A stretch of 64,000 bases of DNA, taken from positions 20,001-84,000 of the forward strand of contig CAJNDS010002497.1 in assembly GCA_905221605.1 (NCBI GenBank), read 5' to 3'. The notes under the pieces were generated by a model that worked only from the letters and a program-made list of their open reading frames with translations, was not told the DNA's origin and ran no database searches. This DNA is from Symbiodinium natans (lineage: Eukaryota; Sar; Dinophyceae; Suessiales; Symbiodiniaceae). Below are positions 63,150-64,000 of the stretch, piece by piece; positions within the stretch are counted from its first letter, which is position 1, and every line of letters begins with the position of its first letter. The translations under genes and the position numbers were made by a program.

Positions 63150-64000
63150 CGATTCGGAGAGAGGGAACTACGTTGGCAAAGCCGTAGGAGGCAAAGGACC
63201 GAAGGTTTTCTTTTGCCATCGGCTTGAGGGGTACCTTGACGTGAAGGAGACAAAGGTTGCAGCCATTTGCGTCAAGGTTTCCGGAGCATATTTGCATCGG
63301 ATCTCTCAGGGAGGAAGTATACGGCCGGGCTCTTCTTCTGGACATGTGGAATGCCCGCCAAGTTATGCCTGAAGAAGTTTCCCAGGTTTATCGGGACACT
63401 AACTTGGAAACTATTGCACAGGTCTTGCATCAGGGTCAGGCCATTGGAAAGGGAAAAGTAATGAAGGACCAAGTTTATCCAGTTTTTATCCCAGTTTGGG
63501 ACTCCCAGACCTACAGGGCGGGGGCGATTGGCCTGGGTTGGGTTTCCGTGGGTGGGTTTTCCGGGTGGAAGTCTCGCGGTTCGGGTTCTTCTGTGGGTGT
63601 CTTTCTCCTATGTGATTTTACCAAGCGTGTCACCTCTGCCAGGCAAGCACTGCATACATGCGCTTGTCTTATACGTCGCTTCTCAGAACTTCCCCTCCAG
63701 GATGGGTTTAACCCTAAACCCTGAACCCTAAACCCTAAACCCTAAACTCAAAACCCTTCCCTGCTTCTTCATCCGCAAGTTGATTTCCCCTGAAAATCGC
63801 TTGAGGCATCATGCAGTTGCCTGTGTGACTTGACTTTGGTTCTTTGGGCACAGCCGAAAGGTCTCGAGAGGGTTTCTTGCGAAACTTGAATCCACAGGTC
63901 TAGGTTGGGTTTTGTTCTCCAGAGAAACAAGCCGAAGACTTGGTGAATAATTTTGCGGAGATTGAGTACTACAGATCGGTTATCCGTGAAAATGTGAACA
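63150..64000 (+). CDS. Partial plus-strand gene, unknown, runs off the window
   Basis: 63150-63280 reads GNYVGKAVGGKGPKVFFCHR then LEGYLDVKETKVAAICVK. 63308-63500, in another frame, reads REEVYGRALLLDMWNARQVM, PEEVSQVYRDTNLETIAQVL, HQGQAIGKGKVMKDQVYPVF. 63857-64000 reads RKVSRGFLAKLEST then EKQAEDLVNNFAEIEYYRSV, IRENVN across a 25-nt putative intron (63898-63922). The joins between frames are unresolved: very small introns or sequencing indels. The minus strand has a competing open frame at 63272-63630. No family recognised. Confidence 0.45.

Larger units (their letters stand above)
1..64000. repeat. Interspersed TTTAGGG/CCCTAAA telomere-type arrays
   Basis: Perfect and degenerate heptamer arrays, from two units to about 200 bp, recur in both orientations across the window. 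The longest are near 4356-4535, 11695-11835, 25898-26097, 29440-29668, 32552-32690, 36630-36812, 49553-49750, 55370-55555 and 57434-57590. Unique sequence lies on both sides of every array, so these are interstitial and not a chromosome end. Orientation does not follow the coding strand: minus-strand exons are flanked by both kinds. Confidence 0.98.

Noticed and set aside
1-64000. Alternating repeats and unique spacers resembling a CRISPR array
   Set aside because: The repeats are telomere heptamers of variable length and both orientations, spacers differ widely in size, and there are no cas genes; the spliced exons show a eukaryote.

Overview
This is a eukaryotic nuclear window with no bacterial-style gene layout. 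Blocks of the telomere heptamer TTTAGGG/CCCTAAA, in both orientations, recur every 100-300 bp along almost all 64 kb. Between them sit unique, GC-richer pieces of about 50-250 bp. Many pieces read as single exons on the minus strand: an open frame with an AG acceptor on one side, a GT, GC or GA donor on the other, and phases that fit the neighbouring pieces. TTTAGGG telomeres, GC/GA donors, AG|G acceptors and long one-strand gene order fit a dinoflagellate-like alveolate best. Plants, green algae and chromerids share the telomere motif, so the organism is an inference.

Layout by coordinate: 0.8-7.3 kb holds minus-strand exons, including a six-exon chain at 5228-6787. 8.7-14.2 kb holds more minus exons and a six-exon methyltransferase-like start at 12735-14221. 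14.4-33.3 kb holds about 45 candidate minus exons, including a three-exon Cys-rich chain at 32247-32880. 33913-34560 is a small, apparently complete four-exon gene (89 aa). 34.9-59.8 kb holds further minus exons, including a putative secreted protein near 41 kb. 60391-62822 is the best gene, the C-terminal two thirds of a haem peroxidase in seven phase-consistent exons. The last 0.9 kb looks coding on the plus strand.

The most interesting feature is what the introns are made of. Several are built almost wholly of telomere repeats, with splice sites inside the repeat (TTTAG|exon|GTTTAGGG). Others are exactly one short terminal-inverted-repeat element whose two ends are the donor and the acceptor. 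A third class is a hybrid in which a telomere array interrupts such an element. Together they suggest an introner system plus insertion of telomere repeats at breaks, both made harmless by splicing.

Limits: exons were found by eye, without alignment or RNA data. Multi-exon chains whose lengths and phases close exactly are much safer than single exons, where the other strand or another frame may also be open. Most other long frames are repeat translations (LNPKP, GFRV, poly-Pro, poly-Gly) and are not annotated.
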